A stretch of DNA of 64,000 nt, taken from positions 62,001-126,000 of the forward strand of contig JAJDXE010000013.1 in NCBI GenBank assembly GCA_022825265.1, given 5' to 3'. Shown piece after piece: positions 62,380 through 64,000 of the stretch. Position 1 is the first letter of the stretch; the number at the start of each line of letters is the position of its first letter. The stretch comes from Dehalococcoidia bacterium. GTDB lineage: Bacteria > Chloroflexota > Dehalococcoidia > Bin125. The notes under the pieces were generated by a model. That model worked only from the letters and a program-made list of their open reading frames with translations. It did not search any database and had not been told where the DNA came from. The translations under genes and the position numbers were made by a program.

Positions 62380-63129
62380 TTAGATCCCCTGGATCATGCC
62401 GCCGTCGATGATGAACTCGGTGCCGTTCATGTACTCGGAGTCGTCCGAGGCGAGGAACAACGCCAGTCTCGCGACTTCCTCGGCCTCGGCGATGCGACCG
62501 TAGGGAATCCTCCGCACCAGTTGATCGGTCATACCCTGTTCAATCGCAGGGAGCTGGTGCAGCATGGGCGTCTCGATCAAACCCGGATGGATCGAGTTGA
62601 CGCGCACGCCCGATGGCGCGAACTCGTTCATCGCGACCTTGGTCATGCCGCGCACCGCCCACTTCGAGGCCGAGTAGGCTAGCGAACCGGTGCCGCCGCG
62701 CATGCCGGCGATCGAGGAGATGTTGATGATCGAACCCGAGCCAGCCTCGCACATGACCGGCCCGACATGTTTCAGCCCGAGGAAGACGCCGACCTGGTTG
62801 ATATCGATCACCAGCCGGTATTCCTCTTCCGACAACTCGGCAATCGGAGATTGGCGATAGATGCCCGCGTTGTTGATGAAGGCGTCGATCTTGCCATAGT
62901 CCTCGAGCACGTCCTGGACCACGGCGATCCATTCGTTCTCGTTGGTGACGTCGTGGTGCAGGAAGCGAATGCTGTCGCTGGTTGCCGCCGTCTCCGCCCC
63001 GTCCGAGTCCAGCACATCGGTGATCACCACCTTCGCGCCTTCTTCGGCGAACAACTTCGCCTCTGCCGCGCCCTGACCGCGCGCTCCGCCGGTGATCAAT
63101 GCAGTTTTGCCCTCAAGTCGTCCGGCCAT
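62380..63129 (-). CDS. Short-chain dehydrogenase/reductase
   Basis: A protein of 249 residues, classical SDR. TGGARGQGAAEAKLF, VITDVLDSDG, NNAG, NISSIAGMRGG and LAYSASKWAVRG are visible, with a C-terminal NGTEFIIDGGMIQG. It is distant from members 1-6. It starts after the thioesterase gene on the same strand and may be co-transcribed with the cyclase fusion. Confidence 0.93.
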   Translation of the reverse strand: MAGRLEGKTALITGGARGQGAAEAKLFAEEGAKVVITDVLDSDGAETAATSDSIRFLHHDVTNENEWIAVVQDVLEDYGKIDAFINNAGIYRQSPIAELSEEEYRLVIDINQVGVFLGLKHVGPVMCEAGSGSIINISSIAGMRGGTGSLAYSASKWAVRGMTKVAMNEFAPSGVRVNSIHPGLIETPMLHQLPAIEQGMTDQLVRRIPYGRIAEAEEVARLALFLASDDSEYMNGTEFIIDGGMIQGI

Positions 63130-63192
63130 CTATGCACGCCTCTCTGCAATTCGTTGGGCGATCAGGGTAGAGCTTCAGACGTTGAGGAGGCG

Positions 63193-63621
63193 TTACTCGG
63201 GCGGGAGCATCACATAGGTGCCGTTGCCGTGACCGATGTGGCGGTCCTGCTCGTCATAGAGGTCGACCGAGCAGTGGCTCAGCGTCCGCCCGCGGCGGAT
63301 CACCTCGGCGCGGGCGCGAATCACGTCCCCGTCCAGGCCTCGCAGCCAGCGGAACTCGGACTGGGCCGTGATCACCCGCTCGCCCTCGCCCTGGATCGTG
63401 CCCAACGCGCCGCCCATGGCCGAGTCGGCGACCAGCAGCCAGACTCCACCGTGGACGATGCCGTAGAGATTGTGCGTCTTCGCCGAAGCCGTCAGCGTGA
63501 TCTCGCACCAGCCGTCGCCGGCGTCGGTGAAGCGGTAGCCCAGCTCCTGGAACAACGCCACCGCCTCCATGTCGCGCAGCGGCGGGTAGCGCTCGAAGAT
63601 CTCGTCCGAAGTGAGCGGCAT
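63193..63621 (-). CDS. PaaI-type hot-dog thioesterase
   Basis: A protein of 142 residues. The hot-dog helix region is NLYGIVHGGVWLLVADSAMGG, with VITAQSEFRWLRG and GRTLSHCSVDLYDEQDRHIGHGNGTYVML after it. This matches PaaI/YbgC-like acyl-CoA thioesterases. It probably trims CoA esters in the catabolic pathways nearby. The gap to the next gene is 15 bp. Confidence 0.88.
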   Translation of the reverse strand: MPLTSDEIFERYPPLRDMEAVALFQELGYRFTDAGDGWCEITLTASAKTHNLYGIVHGGVWLLVADSAMGGALGTIQGEGERVITAQSEFRWLRGLDGDVIRARAEVIRRGRTLSHCSVDLYDEQDRHIGHGNGTYVMLPPE

Positions 63622-63636
63622 CGTCGTGTTTGCGAC

Positions 63637-64000
63637 CTAATCGCGCCGCATTTCGGCGGCGTGGTCGACGATGTGGTCGCTCAGGAAGTTGAACGAGTTG
63701 CCGACCGTCATCGGCTGGCCGAGAAAGACGGCGCCGTTGCCCCATTCGTCCTCGCCGACGGTATCGATCACTCCCTGAGTGACCGCGAAGCCCTCGTCGA
63801 AGAAGTCCAGGACGGATTCCGGCGTCGCGCCTCGGGAGCGGATGCGCACAATCCAGAGGCTCGTGAGATTGAGCACGGCCATCAACGGTCCAGGCGGATT
63901 CATGCCCTTGTTCTGACGCAGCCGGGTCACCCTCAGCTTGCCGCCGCCCGCGGTAAAGGCGATGTGCCAGCAAAGCTGGCCGTTCGTCCAACCGGCGTTG
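63637..64000 (-). CDS. DinB-superfamily protein (5' end beyond the window)
   Basis: The minus-strand frame is open to the window edge, so the N-terminus is missing. The visible ~121 residues begin NAGWTNGQLCWHIAF, the helix of DinB/mycothiol-type proteins carrying a metal-ligand His. SFNFLSDHIVDHAAEMRRD near the end supplies further His. The middle has a hydrophobic helix. Metal-dependent transferase or hydrolase activity is typical of the superfamily; the function is unknown. Confidence 0.7.
   Translation of the reverse strand, partial: NAGWTNGQLCWHIAFTAGGGKLRVTRLRQNKGMNPPGPLMAVLNLTSLWIVRIRSRGATPESVLDFFDEGFAVTQGVIDTVGEDEWGNGAVFLGQPMTVGNSFNFLSDHIVDHAAEMRRD

Noticed and set aside
1..64000. 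CRISPR array
   Set aside because: No series of identical short repeats with unique spacers was seen. The palindromic repeats are few, unevenly spaced and lie between genes.

Overview
The window is a GC-rich bacterial chromosome segment, most probably from a Chloroflexota lineage, perhaps a marine or sponge-associated one. This is inferred from gene content, not from a marker gene. The pointers are: a quinol oxidase module with split cytochrome b (b6-like plus subunit IV), Rieske protein and cytochrome c; a giant delta-60/Calx-beta/Ig-like surface protein ending in a single EF-hand; a CysO/CysM-like cysteine system; and expanded short-chain dehydrogenases (SDRs), epoxide hydrolases and CoA transferases. 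lspA and lgt are both present.

Positions 1-11136 look like an integrated element. It holds the C-terminus of a replication-relaxation type protein, a ~1,900-residue surface protein whose start is interrupted by a 10-C tract, a RES/Xre toxin-antitoxin pair, a CoiA-like PD-(D/E)XK nuclease candidate and a large serine recombinase. The recombinase stop codon lies inside the 3' end of a tRNA-Glu gene, so the tRNA is the probable insertion site. Two diverged copies of a ~220-bp element bracket the surface-protein gene. Each carries two pairs of TGTCC-type repeats with an exact 11-bp period, the pairs 66 bp apart.

Positions 11136-26010 are mostly housekeeping: tRNA-Glu, tRNA-Gln, gltX, rluD, lspA, a molybdopterin oxidoreductase, a Uma2 nuclease, thrC with a possible leader-peptide RNA, a NIL-domain protein, three epoxide hydrolases, a threonine-synthase-like enzyme, ResB and Lgt.

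Positions 26003-34042 are a sulfur-assimilation locus. It contains APS reductase, an Rrf2 regulator, two cysteine synthases, a ubiquitin-like sulfur carrier fused to its own E1-type activating enzyme, a second carrier ending Gly-Gly-His-Arg, a CysA2-like sulfurtransferase and a JAMM peptidase. A two-residue tail after Gly-Gly implies proteolytic maturation, for which the JAMM protein is the obvious candidate. An MT-A70 methyltransferase sits inside the locus behind a cluster of GATC sites. G-rich palindromic repeats punctuate the intergenic gaps.

Positions 34043-49630 hold folP, folK, small membrane proteins, purF, purM, the cytochrome bc operon (with a 43-residue single-span protein at its head), two tiny ribbon-type paralogues, a YqeY protein, a PgpH-like HD phosphodiesterase, purQ and purL. 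Positions 49627-64000 are catabolic or accessory: class III CoA transferase, a two-subunit CoA transferase with ferredoxin, six tandem SDR genes, a membrane protein, a URO-D family protein, a hydrolase-like/adenylate-cyclase fusion that lacks the catalytic serine, another SDR, a PaaI-type thioesterase and a truncated DinB-like protein.
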